A stretch of DNA of 13,451 nucleotides from Deinococcus sp. (GTDB lineage Bacteria; Deinococcota; Deinococci; Deinococcales; Deinococcaceae). Position numbers and translations under genes: made by a program. The stretch spans positions 1 through 13,451 of the forward strand of contig NZ_JANYGJ010000043.1 in the NCBI RefSeq assembly GCF_025362455.1, in the 5' to 3' direction. Within the stretch, counting starts at the first letter, position 1. Each line of letters starts with the position of its first letter. The notes under the pieces are model-generated. The model saw only the letters and a program-made list of their open reading frames with translations, did no database searches and was not told where the DNA came from. Shown piece by piece: positions 6,339 through 13,451 of this stretch.

Positions 6339-8261
6339 ATGCGACCTACCGTTCCACTTGCACTCACCGCCCTGCTGAGTCTCAGTGCCGCGCTGAATCC
6401 TCCAGCACTGGCCCAGACCGCGCCCAGCAAACTTCAGGTGCTGGCCCTGGGTAACAAAGCCAGCGTCAGTTTGAGGCTCCCGATCCTGCCGGGCGGCCTG
6501 CCCACCGCCGGATACATTGTCAAGCGCTCCGGGCCGGGCGGCGCCCAGACGCTGACAGTCAAGCCGCTGAACAAGCTCGAAGCCACCGCCCGCTACAAAC
6601 TCGATCCCGAAGACTACGACCTGGCCGTGGGCGCCCTGCGAGCCCTGGAAGACGACAAGCTCGGCAACGAGGAGCGCGGGTATCTGCTGCTCAATCTGCT
6701 GAGCACCGTCACCGACCCCAAGCTGGCCCGCGCCCTGAACCTGATCTACGAGGACGACAAGCTGGCGCCCGGCAGCTACACCTACAGCGTCTCGGCGGGG
6801 AGTCAGAACCTCGGCTCGGTGACGGCCCAGGTCGGCAGAGACATACCGCTGGCCGCGCCAACAGGTCTCAAGGCCGCGCCTGCTCTGCGCCAGGCCGCCC
6901 TGAGCTGGGCACGCGGCGACGACATGGTGGTGGCCTACCGGACGCAACGCGCTTCCGGCATCGGCGAGTTCACCAACCTGACCAACAATCCACAGATTGT
7001 CAACCGGGGCGTGACACCTGCCTTTAGTGACACCAAGCTCGATCCCAAGCTGAGTTACCGCTACCGCGTCAGTGCGCTGGACGTGTTCGGGCGCGAAAGC
7101 GTGCCGGGCAATGTGGTCAGCTTTGAGGCCCGGTTGACCGTGCCGCTGGTCGCTCCGGTGTTCACCAAAGCTGCCGGGCAGCAAAACCAGGTGGAACTGG
7201 CCTGGCCCAAAGTCAGCGACCCGAACGTCAAGGACATCACCCTGCTGCGCGGCGACCACCCCGGCAAGCCGAGCGTGCTGGTCAAGTTGCCCGCCAGCGC
7301 GACGAGCTACATCGATAAAACCGCCACGCCCGCCCAGCACCGCTACTACTCGCTGAAGGTCAGTGACGGTATGCGCACCTCGGAAGCCAGCCCGGAGTGG
7401 GTGGGCCGCGCCTACAACGAGACCCCGCCCACCGCGCCGGGTGCCCTGAAAGCCGCCGAGTCCGAAACCAGCATCGCGCTGAGCTGGACGCCAGGCCCCG
7501 AAAAAGACCTGGCCGGGTACAACGTATACCGCGCCGAACTGGCACCCGGTGGCGGCGCCCCGATCACCCTGCTGACCGGCCAGCCGCTGAAGGCAGCCAG
7601 CTTCAAGGACGATCTTCCGCAGGGCGTCCAGAGCCAGTTTCGGTATCTGGTGCGGGCCGTCAACACCAGCGGCGTGGAAGGCGCGCCGTCGGCCCCGGTC
7701 ACGGCCAGCCTGACCGACAAGACGGCGCCAGACGTACCATTACTGCTGCGGGCAGGCTCGGCACCAGGCCGCATCGCCATCATCTTCACGCTGCCGCCGA
7801 CGCCGGACCTGAAAGCCTTCGAGGTCTACCGCGCCGCCCAGAACGAGGCCCAGCCGGTAAAGGTGGCGACGCTGGCCCCCGATAGCCTGGGCTACGTGGA
7901 CAGCCGGGTGCGCGGCGACGTGCAGTACAGCTACGCGGTCATTGCACTCGACACGCACGGCAACGCCTCGAAGGCGTCGAACGTGATGGCCGCTGTTTCC
8001 CCGCCTGACAAACTCACCGCTCCGGCAGGGCTGAGCGCCCACCTGGACGGCAAACTGGTTCGGCTGAGCTGGACCGACTCGCCTGCCGCGCTGGCTTACT
8101 ACGTGTTCCGGACCACCGGCAAAGCGCGGGTGCAGATCGCCGGGCCGCTTCAGAAGCCCGCGTACCAGGAAGAGGCCCGCAAGGGCGTGCGCTACAGCGT
8201 GCAGGCCGTGAACGCCAGCGGCAACACCGGCCCCATGTCGGCGGAGGTGGAAGTGCGCTGA
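6339..8261 (+). CDS. Secreted fibronectin type III repeat protein
   Basis: The product has 640 residues. Residues 1-26 are a signal peptide: Arg2, a hydrophobic core at 5-18 and a PALAQ end. Five fibronectin III-like modules follow at about 172-270, 271-361, 362-461, 462-558 and 559-640. Each shows the expected A/P-x-L start, an L/A-x-W or equivalent strand, a Y-x-V/L-Y-R strand and a Y-x-V-x-A-x-D/N strand (for example YNVYR near 394, FEVYR near 494 and YSYAVIALD near 530). Residues 30-170 look like a sixth module interrupted by a helical segment at about 88-143. No enzyme domain or cell-wall anchor is visible. The gene begins 61 bases after the giant PKD gene on the same strand, so the two are probably co-expressed. 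FnIII modules usually bind partners or act as spacers outside the cell. I infer a surface partner of the PKD protein; the real ligand is unknown. Confidence 0.82.
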   Translation: MRPTVPLALTALLSLSAALNPPALAQTAPSKLQVLALGNKASVSLRLPILPGGLPTAGYIVKRSGPGGAQTLTVKPLNKLEATARYKLDPEDYDLAVGALRALEDDKLGNEERGYLLLNLLSTVTDPKLARALNLIYEDDKLAPGSYTYSVSAGSQNLGSVTAQVGRDIPLAAPTGLKAAPALRQAALSWARGDDMVVAYRTQRASGIGEFTNLTNNPQIVNRGVTPAFSDTKLDPKLSYRYRVSALDVFGRESVPGNVVSFEARLTVPLVAPVFTKAAGQQNQVELAWPKVSDPNVKDITLLRGDHPGKPSVLVKLPASATSYIDKTATPAQHRYYSLKVSDGMRTSEASPEWVGRAYNETPPTAPGALKAAESETSIALSWTPGPEKDLAGYNVYRAELAPGGGAPITLLTGQPLKAASFKDDLPQGVQSQFRYLVRAVNTSGVEGAPSAPVTASLTDKTAPDVPLLLRAGSAPGRIAIIFTLPPTPDLKAFEVYRAAQNEAQPVKVATLAPDSLGYVDSRVRGDVQYSYAVIALDTHGNASKASNVMAAVSPPDKLTAPAGLSAHLDGKLVRLSWTDSPAALAYYVFRTTGKARVQIAGPLQKPAYQEEARKGVRYSVQAVNASGNTGPMSAEVEVR

Positions 8262-8517
8262 GGCGTGAGGTAGATACGACTGGTCAGCGCTGAGGTGTTA
8301 CCTGGCCTACGCACCCGCAATAGGTCTGAACCTCGACGAATGTGGTGGAGATCGTCCTTGTTGTCTGGTAACCTAACGGGTGACAAATTCGGCTTGGAGA
8401 TGGCCCACCTCCCGCTCCTGGGTGTCAAAGCTGTCTGAAACTTTCCTGACTACAGTGAAACGCTTGTCGTTAAGAGCTGATGATGGTGAACATAGCTCTG
8501 AGGAGCGGTATGACCAT
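8262..8517. other. Gap between convergent genes with no convincing gene
   Basis: This 256-base stretch separates the end of the FnIII gene from the end of modB. It appears less GC-rich than its surroundings. I see a 10-base palindrome (TCAGCGCTGA, 8284-8293) and a weak bulged inverted repeat (TTGTC at 8361-8365 with GACAA at 8382-8386), but no strong stem followed by a T-run for either gene. A possible short reading frame starts at 8510 and runs into the antisense of modB; it is treated as a finding only. Confidence 0.5.
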
Positions 8518-9303
8518 TCAGCGCCGGTTCGCCAGTAGCCGGAGCAGCAGCAGCACCGAGAAGGCGAACACCACCATGACCGCGCTCAGCACCAGCGCCG
8601 GACGCAGATCGCTTTCCATGGCGCTGTAGATTGCCAGCGTGATGGTCCGGGTGCGCCCCTGGAGCGATCCGGCGAACAGGATGGTGGCGCCGAACTCGCC
8701 CAGCGAACGCGCCCAGGCCAGCACCAGACCCTCCAGGAGAAACGGCCAGGCGATGGGCAGGGTCACGCGGCGAAAGACCGCTCCGGTGCCCGCGCCGTCC
8801 ACCATCGCCGCCGCCTCGATGTCGGGGTCCACGGCGCCGAAGCCCGCACGGGCCGCTCTCAGGTAAAACGGCGCACTGGTCAGCAGCAGCGCCAACACCA
8901 CCGCCGCCGGACTGAAGGCCAGGTCGATGCCCGCCAGCCGCAGGGGCCGCCCCAGCAGCCCATTCGAGCCGAAGGTCAGCAGCAGCGCCACGCCCGCCAC
9001 CACCGGAGGCAGGGTGATCGGCAGGTCCAGCAGGGTTTCGAGCAGGGCTCGGCCCACAAAGCGTCGCCGGGCCAGCAACCAGGCGGCGGGCGTGCCCAGC
9101 AGCACGGTCAGCGCCAGGCTGGCCCCGGAGGTCACTGCGCTGACTTTCAGGGCGTCGAGCACCGGCGGGCTCAGCAGGGTCGGCAAAAAGTCGGCGCTCA
9201 GACCGCGCCCCAGCAGCACCAGCGTAGGCAGCAGCAATAGCAGCGCCAGCACGGCGCTCAGGGCGATGGGCAGCGGCGGCAGCGTGCGTGCAGCGCGGGT
9301 CAT
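8518..9303 (-). CDS. modB: Molybdate ABC transporter permease ModB
   Basis: The 261-residue product matches the usual ModB size of about 220-270. It should form the inner-membrane channel that passes molybdate from ModA to the cytoplasm. Hydrophobic segments lie at about 11-33, 52-77, 97-112, 129-150, 186-212 and 234-258. The EAA loop that docks the ATPase is clear at about 163-182 (EAAAMVDGAGTGAVFRRVTL), followed by PIAWP. The SLGEFGATILFAG segment at 200-212 is typical of the molybdate/tungstate permeases. ATG 9303 lies 10 bases after the modA stop. The Shine-Dalgarno is poor (GGTGA overlapping the modA stop), so translational coupling to modA is likely. No modC follows; the next gene is convergent. 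Family assignment is firm, but specificity for molybdate over tungstate cannot be read from the sequence. Confidence 0.92.
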   Translation of the reverse strand: MTRAARTLPPLPIALSAVLALLLLLPTLVLLGRGLSADFLPTLLSPPVLDALKVSAVTSGASLALTVLLGTPAAWLLARRRFVGRALLETLLDLPITLPPVVAGVALLLTFGSNGLLGRPLRLAGIDLAFSPAAVVLALLLTSAPFYLRAARAGFGAVDPDIEAAAMVDGAGTGAVFRRVTLPIAWPFLLEGLVLAWARSLGEFGATILFAGSLQGRTRTITLAIYSAMESDLRPALVLSAVMVVFAFSVLLLLRLLANRR

Positions 9304-9313
9304 GCGGAAGGAA

Positions 9314-10072
9314 TCACCGGGCGCCCAAGAACCCCCATTTTTTCAGGATGCGCTGGCCCTGGGCCGAGAGGACGTAGGCGACGAAAGCGCGGGCAGCGTC
9401 AGCATTTAAACTCCTCTGCATCACGCCCAGCGGATAACTGGTCAGCGGGTTGAACCGCCCCGGCAGGCCGATGGTCCGCACCGCCGGGCGCAGGCTGGGC
9501 GTCAGGTCGCTGGCATAGACCACCGCCGCGTCGCCCTGGCCGAGCTGAATTTTAACCGCCACCTGCCGGACGTTGGGTTCCTCGCTGACCACGTTCGCCA
9601 GCACGCGGGCGCCGAAGTCGGGGCCGTAGGTGCCCGCTTTCGAGATCAGCTCCAGCGCCTTGCGGGTGGCGTCACCCACCGGCACGGCCTTGTCGGCCAG
9701 CACCAGCTTGACGCCGGATTTTGCCAGATCGGCCAGGGTAGTTACGGCGCTGCTCGACCTCGGCGCGATAATGAGCAGGCGGTTACGGGCGAAGATCTGC
9801 CCGGCGCCCAGCAGTCCGGCCTTCACCAGCGGGTCGTACTGGGCGGCATTGGCACTGGCGTACACGTCGGCGCGGGCGCCCTGCTCAAGCTGGGTCCGTA
9901 GCGCCTGCGATCCGGCAAACTGGAAGGTGGTCTGGTTGCCGGACCCGGCATCGAAGTCTCGCCCCAGTTCGGTAAAGGCGTCGGTGAGGCTCGCCGCCGC
10001 GAAGACGGTCAGCTTGGCGGCGTGGGCGGACGTGAAGCTGAGGGCCAGCAAAGCGAAGAACAGACGTGGCAT
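9314..10072 (-). CDS. modA: Molybdate-binding periplasmic protein ModA
   Basis: The product has 252 residues with a short signal peptide (MPRLFFALLALSFTSAHA, then AKLTV). There is no lipobox Cys, so it should be soluble in the periplasm rather than a lipoprotein. Family hallmarks are the first strand LTVFAAASLTDAF with ligand Ser28, AGSQALRTQLEQGARADVYASA with Ser55, and the EPNVRQVAVKIQLGQGDAAVVY hinge segment (164-186, split here across the ligand-binding Val and Tyr positions known from E. coli ModA). The PVGDATRKALE segment matches the PxG motif, but lacks the Tyr often found there. Upstream is GGGAGG, ten bases before ATG 10072, lying inside the 3' end of the regulator gene. The stop of the regulator is only four bases upstream, so the three genes are read as one operon. 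ModA captures oxyanion and delivers it to ModB. Confidence 0.93.
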   Translation of the reverse strand: MPRLFFALLALSFTSAHAAKLTVFAAASLTDAFTELGRDFDAGSGNQTTFQFAGSQALRTQLEQGARADVYASANAAQYDPLVKAGLLGAGQIFARNRLLIIAPRSSSAVTTLADLAKSGVKLVLADKAVPVGDATRKALELISKAGTYGPDFGARVLANVVSEEPNVRQVAVKIQLGQGDAAVVYASDLTPSLRPAVRTIGLPGRFNPLTSYPLGVMQRSLNADAARAFVAYVLSAQGQRILKKWGFLGAR

Positions 10073-10076
10073 GAAT

Positions 10077-11204
10077 TCAGCGCCTCCCAGTCGGCGTCAG
10101 GGTCGTGATGAGGGTGCCTGACAGTTCCGGGTCGTAGCCGTCCAGGGCACCCAGCTCACTGCGCAGCGCAGGGCTGCGGGCGGCCTGGAGCAGCGCCTGG
10201 ACGCTAGGGTGGCTCAGATGCGCCTGCGGCACCACCAGATCGAAGCGCTCGCGCAGCAGCGGTACGAAACTCAGCCCATACGCCTGCGCCGCCGAACGCG
10301 GTCCCAGTCCCACGTCGGCCTGGGCGTGCGCCACCGCCTCGGCCTGGTCGAGCGGGCCGGGGTATTCGTGGTCGTAGCCGACGATATGCGAAACGTCCAG
10401 CCCAGCTTCGAGCAGCCCAGCGTCGAGCAATCGGCGCGACCCGGCGCCGGGGGGCCGGTTGGCCAGCCGCAGCCCGGCGCGGCCCAGATTGGCCAGCGCG
10501 TGAATGCCGAGTGGATTACCCGGCGCCGTCATCAGGCCCTGCTCCCAGCTCCACAGGGCGTAGAGGTGCAACGTGTCAGCGTCCGGATCAGCCGCCAGCG
10601 CCGAGCGCACGAACGGCACATTCGATTCGCCGCTCTCCGGATCGTACAGATGCAGGCCCGCCGCGTGCGCCTCGCCGCGCAGCAGGGCCGCCAGCGCCTG
10701 TTCACTGACGGCGGGGCGCAGCAGCACCCGCCCAGGCGCGGCGTGACGGCCCAGCAGCTCCAGCGCCGGGTCGCAGCCGTAGAGCACCGCCGCCTCCTGC
10801 CAGCGCGGCGCGGGGGTCAGCGGCTCCAGGGTAGCCCGACCATCAAGCTGAACCTCGCTCAGCAGCGCGTCGGCAAGCTCGCCCAGCGCCCCGGAGCCGG
10901 TCAGGGGGTAGGCGCATAGGTCCGGCCCGATTTGCGCCAGTTGCAGCCGCTGGCCGGGCACGCAGGCACCGATCAGCTTTGCCTCAACGACGGAAGACTC
11001 CAGCGCGAATAAATCCTCTACCCGGCACTCCAAAGCGCGGGCCAGATGCAGGGCCACCATCACGCTCGGCACGGAGACGCCTGCCTCGATGCGGTGCAGC
11101 GCCTGACGGGTCATTCCGGCGCGGCGGGCCAGTTCGCTGGGGCCGAGTCTGGCTACCTCGCGCCGCTGCCGGACAGTGTTGAGGGCGGGCAGCGCGGCGT
11201 TCAT
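10077..11204 (-). CDS. One-component molybdate-type regulator: XRE helix-turn-helix fused to a ModA-like ligand domain
   Basis: The product has 375 residues. Residues 10-66 form an XRE/Cro-type DNA-binding domain, with the helix-turn-helix at about 21-42 (GPSELARRAGMTRQALHRIE). Residues about 135-350 resemble the PBP-like domain (PF12727/COG1910 type) seen in molybdate regulators: YGCDPALELL (142-151), GLHLYDPESGESN (183-195), NRPPGAGSRRLLD (249-261), GYDHEY (276-281), and VAHAQADVGLGPRSAAQAYGL (291-311, reported as a region). The first gene of the operon, it has four bases to modA. I infer cytoplasmic sensing of molybdate or tungstate and control of its own operon. The ligand is assumed from family and neighbours, not shown. 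It is not the E. coli ModE type, which carries a winged helix and Mop domains. Confidence 0.88.
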   Translation of the reverse strand: MNAALPALNTVRQRREVARLGPSELARRAGMTRQALHRIEAGVSVPSVMVALHLARALECRVEDLFALESSVVEAKLIGACVPGQRLQLAQIGPDLCAYPLTGSGALGELADALLSEVQLDGRATLEPLTPAPRWQEAAVLYGCDPALELLGRHAAPGRVLLRPAVSEQALAALLRGEAHAAGLHLYDPESGESNVPFVRSALAADPDADTLHLYALWSWEQGLMTAPGNPLGIHALANLGRAGLRLANRPPGAGSRRLLDAGLLEAGLDVSHIVGYDHEYPGPLDQAEAVAHAQADVGLGPRSAAQAYGLSFVPLLRERFDLVVPQAHLSHPSVQALLQAARSPALRSELGALDGYDPELSGTLITTLTPTGRR

Positions 11205-11210
11205 CCCTGA

Positions 11211-11239
11211 AGTGTAAACAGGACGTGACGCTACGTCAA
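11211..11239 (-). promoter_or_regulatory. Sigma-70-type promoter of the regulator-modAB operon, leaderless
   Basis: On the minus strand TTGACG (11239-11234) and TACACT (11216-11211) are separated by exactly 17 bases, close to the ideal housekeeping promoter. Only six bases (TCAGGG) lie between the -10 box and ATG 11204, so transcription should begin at or next to the start codon. The message would then be leaderless, leaving no room for a 5' UTR riboswitch. Confidence 0.8.
11226..11238. promoter_or_regulatory. Inverted repeat over the -35 box, candidate operator
   Basis: TGACG-CTA-CGTCA is a perfect 5-bp inverted repeat with a 3-base centre. The CGTCA arm lies within the -35 hexamer and the other arm within the spacer. 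A dimeric regulator bound here would block RNA polymerase. The neighbouring regulator is the natural candidate, giving molybdate-dependent autoregulation. This is inference from position, and the arms are short. Confidence 0.4.
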
Positions 11240-11329
11240 CGGCAGACGACGCCCGACGCCAGCTTCACCGCATCTCAATCTGGGCTTATGAGGCTCTTGA
11301 GCTGCGAGAAACCACGACGCGAGCCTGCT

Positions 11330-11335
11330 TATGCT
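11330..11335 (+). promoter_or_regulatory. -10 box of the DUF1440-like gene, leaderless arrangement
   Basis: TATGCT fits the TANNNT consensus and ends six bases (GACGCC) before ATG 11342, mirroring the spacing of the divergent operon promoter. The position 17 bases upstream (AGAAAC, 11307-11312) is a poor -35. TTGAGC at 11297 is too far for this -10. No Shine-Dalgarno precedes the ATG. Confidence 0.45.
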
Positions 11336-11341
11336 GACGCC

Positions 11342-11881
11342 ATGAAGCAGCCCAACCTGTTACGCGGCGCCCTGATCGGCGCGTTGGCCGGAGTGGTCGG
11401 TTCGTATGCCAAGGCGCTGGCCGAACCACCCCTCCAGACCCTCACCGAAGCCTGGTTTCCGCCCACGCCCGCCGAGAAGAAGATGATCGGAGCCGATCCT
11501 TCCGGGCGCCTGGACCACATGCCCCCCGCCGAGATGATTCAGGCGGCGGCGGACGCGGCGCAGGTGTCGATTTCCAAACATGACAAGCTCAGGGACCAGC
11601 AGTTCATCCACTACGGCATGGGCGCGGGCACGGCGGCGGTGTACGGTGCGCTGGCCGAGGTCTACCCCGGCGTCACGCGGGGCGCGGGCATTCCGGCGGG
11701 GGCGGTGCTCTATGGGCTGACGCACGCCAGCGCCGTGCCCGCCACCGGCTTTCAGGCCTGGCCCTGGCAGTTGCCCATCGCCGCCGTGTTGTGGGAAGCC
11801 GGGTCGCATCTGGTGTTCGGACTGGTGACCGAATTGACCAGGCAGGGACTGGAAATAGTGTGGGAGCGGCTGGAAGACTGA
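11342..11881 (+). CDS. Small membrane protein resembling the DUF1440/YagU family
   Basis: ATG 11342 gives 179 residues. The open frame extends upstream to 11225, but the extra 39 residues look unlike coding sequence and overlap the promoter of the divergent operon. The -10 spacing also supports ATG 11342. Hydrophobic segments lie at about 9-27 (GALIGALAGVVGSYAKALAE), 90-107, 115-133 and 142-163. The opening G-x-x-x-G-x-x-x-x-x-x-K-x-x-x-E-x-P pattern resembles YagU-type inner-membrane proteins, where GLIAGVVSAFVKWGAEVPL is comparable. Between the first and second segments is a polar stretch (about 37-88). It ends 26 bases from the convergent galK gene. YagU has been linked to acid tolerance in E. 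coli, but I would not transfer that role. The family call is tentative. Confidence 0.65.
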   Translation: MKQPNLLRGALIGALAGVVGSYAKALAEPPLQTLTEAWFPPTPAEKKMIGADPSGRLDHMPPAEMIQAAADAAQVSISKHDKLRDQQFIHYGMGAGTAAVYGALAEVYPGVTRGAGIPAGAVLYGLTHASAVPATGFQAWPWQLPIAAVLWEAGSHLVFGLVTELTRQGLEIVWERLED

Positions 11882-11907
11882 TCGACGAGTGGGGCGTTGA
11901 CCGGACC
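11882..11907. other. Short gap between convergent genes
   Basis: Only 26 bases separate the ends of the DUF1440-like gene and galK. I see no inverted repeat able to act as a shared terminator, so read-through antisense to galK or to the membrane-protein gene is possible. Confidence 0.4.
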
Positions 11908-12971
<1,064 letters not shown>

Positions 12972-12975
<4 letters not shown>

Positions 12976-13451
12976 ACTTGAAGTGCCCGCAACTGCCCGG
13001 CGGCCCATTCTGGCAGGGCGTCGTTGGCGAATTCCCCGGCGCCCTGCTCGGTTCCGGCCAGGTATTTGAGCTTGCCGGGTGAGCGCAGATACGGATAGAT
13101 TTCGATGTGCAGCGGGAAGGCCGGGTACGCGGCGTCCAGCGGCGCCTGGTGCAAGGTGAGCAGGTAAGGCATCCGCACGCCGAAGAGAGCGTCGAGGCGC
13201 ATCAGCGCGTCCTTGAGCACGCGGGCGAAGGCGGCACGCTGACTGGGGCTCAGGTCGGAGAGCAGCGAGGCCGCTTCGGTGGGCAGCACCCAGGTCTCGT
13301 AGGTGTAGCGGGCGAAGGGCGGCACCACGCTGATGGCCTCGCCGCCGTCGAGAATGACGCGCAGCCCGGCTGAGCGCTCGGACTCGGCGAAGCCTTCCAG
13401 CCAGGGCCGACCCAGATCGCCTTGGTAGGCCAGGGCGCTGCGGAGCATCCG
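12972..13451 (-). CDS. galT: Galactose-1-phosphate uridylyltransferase GalT (C-terminal part)
   Basis: The frame runs from the window edge to TGA 12974-12972 and gives the last 159 residues. GalT exchanges UMP between UDP-glucose and galactose-1-phosphate, making UDP-galactose and glucose-1-phosphate. The fragment matches the C-terminal half of the family: a VVPPFARYTYETWVLPTEA strand region, a LTHQ-like TLHQAP segment, then FPLHIEIYPYLRSPGKLKYLAGTEQG (reported by its key residues His-Ile-Glu and LRS) and a final ALPEWAAGQLRAL helix. The catalytic His-Pro-His motif of the family should lie just upstream, outside the window. The stop overlaps the galK start by four bases (ATGA), so the two are translationally coupled. 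The promoter is outside the window. Confidence 0.93.

Noticed and set aside
6309..7340. A 343-codon minus-strand frame opposite the FnIII gene
   Set aside because: It is the antisense shadow of a gene with a clear signal peptide, ribosome site and FnIII motifs.
8192..8428. A 78-codon minus-strand frame in the gap after the FnIII gene
   Set aside because: It would need a TTG start with no good ribosome site, overlaps the end of the FnIII gene, and shows no recognisable motif.
11205..11240. Possible molybdenum-cofactor riboswitch ahead of the molybdate operon
   Set aside because: The promoter -10 box ends six bases before the start codon, so there is no leader long enough for a riboswitch.
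11225..11341. N-terminal extension of the DUF1440-like protein from the upstream starts
   Set aside because: The extension overlaps the divergent promoter, lacks a ribosome site and has no hydrophobic or conserved character, while ATG 11342 begins exactly at the family-like N-terminus.

Overview
The window looks like chromosome from a high-GC bacterium, most likely Deinococcus or a close relative. This is inferred from three things. The GC is high throughout. The envelope-type proteins (signal peptides, PKD and fibronectin III modules, and an upstream protein ending in Phe like an outer-membrane barrel) suit a two-membrane cell. Two genes have a TANNNT -10 box exactly six bases before the start codon and no Shine-Dalgarno, a leaderless arrangement known to be common in Deinococcus. 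No database search was possible, so the genus is not proven.

Region 1 (1-8261, + strand) is a cell-envelope cluster. It holds the last 58 residues of a probable outer-membrane protein, then a giant secreted protein (about 2018 aa) with nine tandem PKD/Ig-like modules followed by about 1240 residues of unrecognised, beta-rich sequence. After a 10-bp intercistronic hairpin comes a secreted protein of about six fibronectin type III-like modules (640 aa). The three genes are co-directional and closely spaced, so they probably form one transcription unit that builds a surface structure. This is the part of the window most likely to be undescribed.

Region 2 (8518-11204, - strand) is a molybdate uptake operon: a one-component regulator (XRE-type helix-turn-helix fused to a ModA-like ligand domain), then modA, then modB, with gaps of 4 and 10 bases. 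No ATPase gene (modC) follows modB, so the transporter must borrow an ATPase encoded elsewhere or have lost its own. The regulator has a strong promoter (TTGACG, 17 bases, TACACT) whose -35 box overlaps a small inverted repeat, which suggests autoregulation.

Region 3 (11342-13451) holds a small membrane protein resembling the DUF1440/YagU family (+ strand), transcribed divergently from the molybdate operon and convergently to a Leloir galactose pair on the - strand. In that pair galT (3' part only) overlaps galK by ATGA. The galactokinase has all its signature motifs, but its phosphate-binding loop appears one residue short.

The gap at 8262-8517 between convergent genes has no convincing gene or strong terminator. 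No rRNA, tRNA, CRISPR array, insertion sequence or prophage feature was seen.
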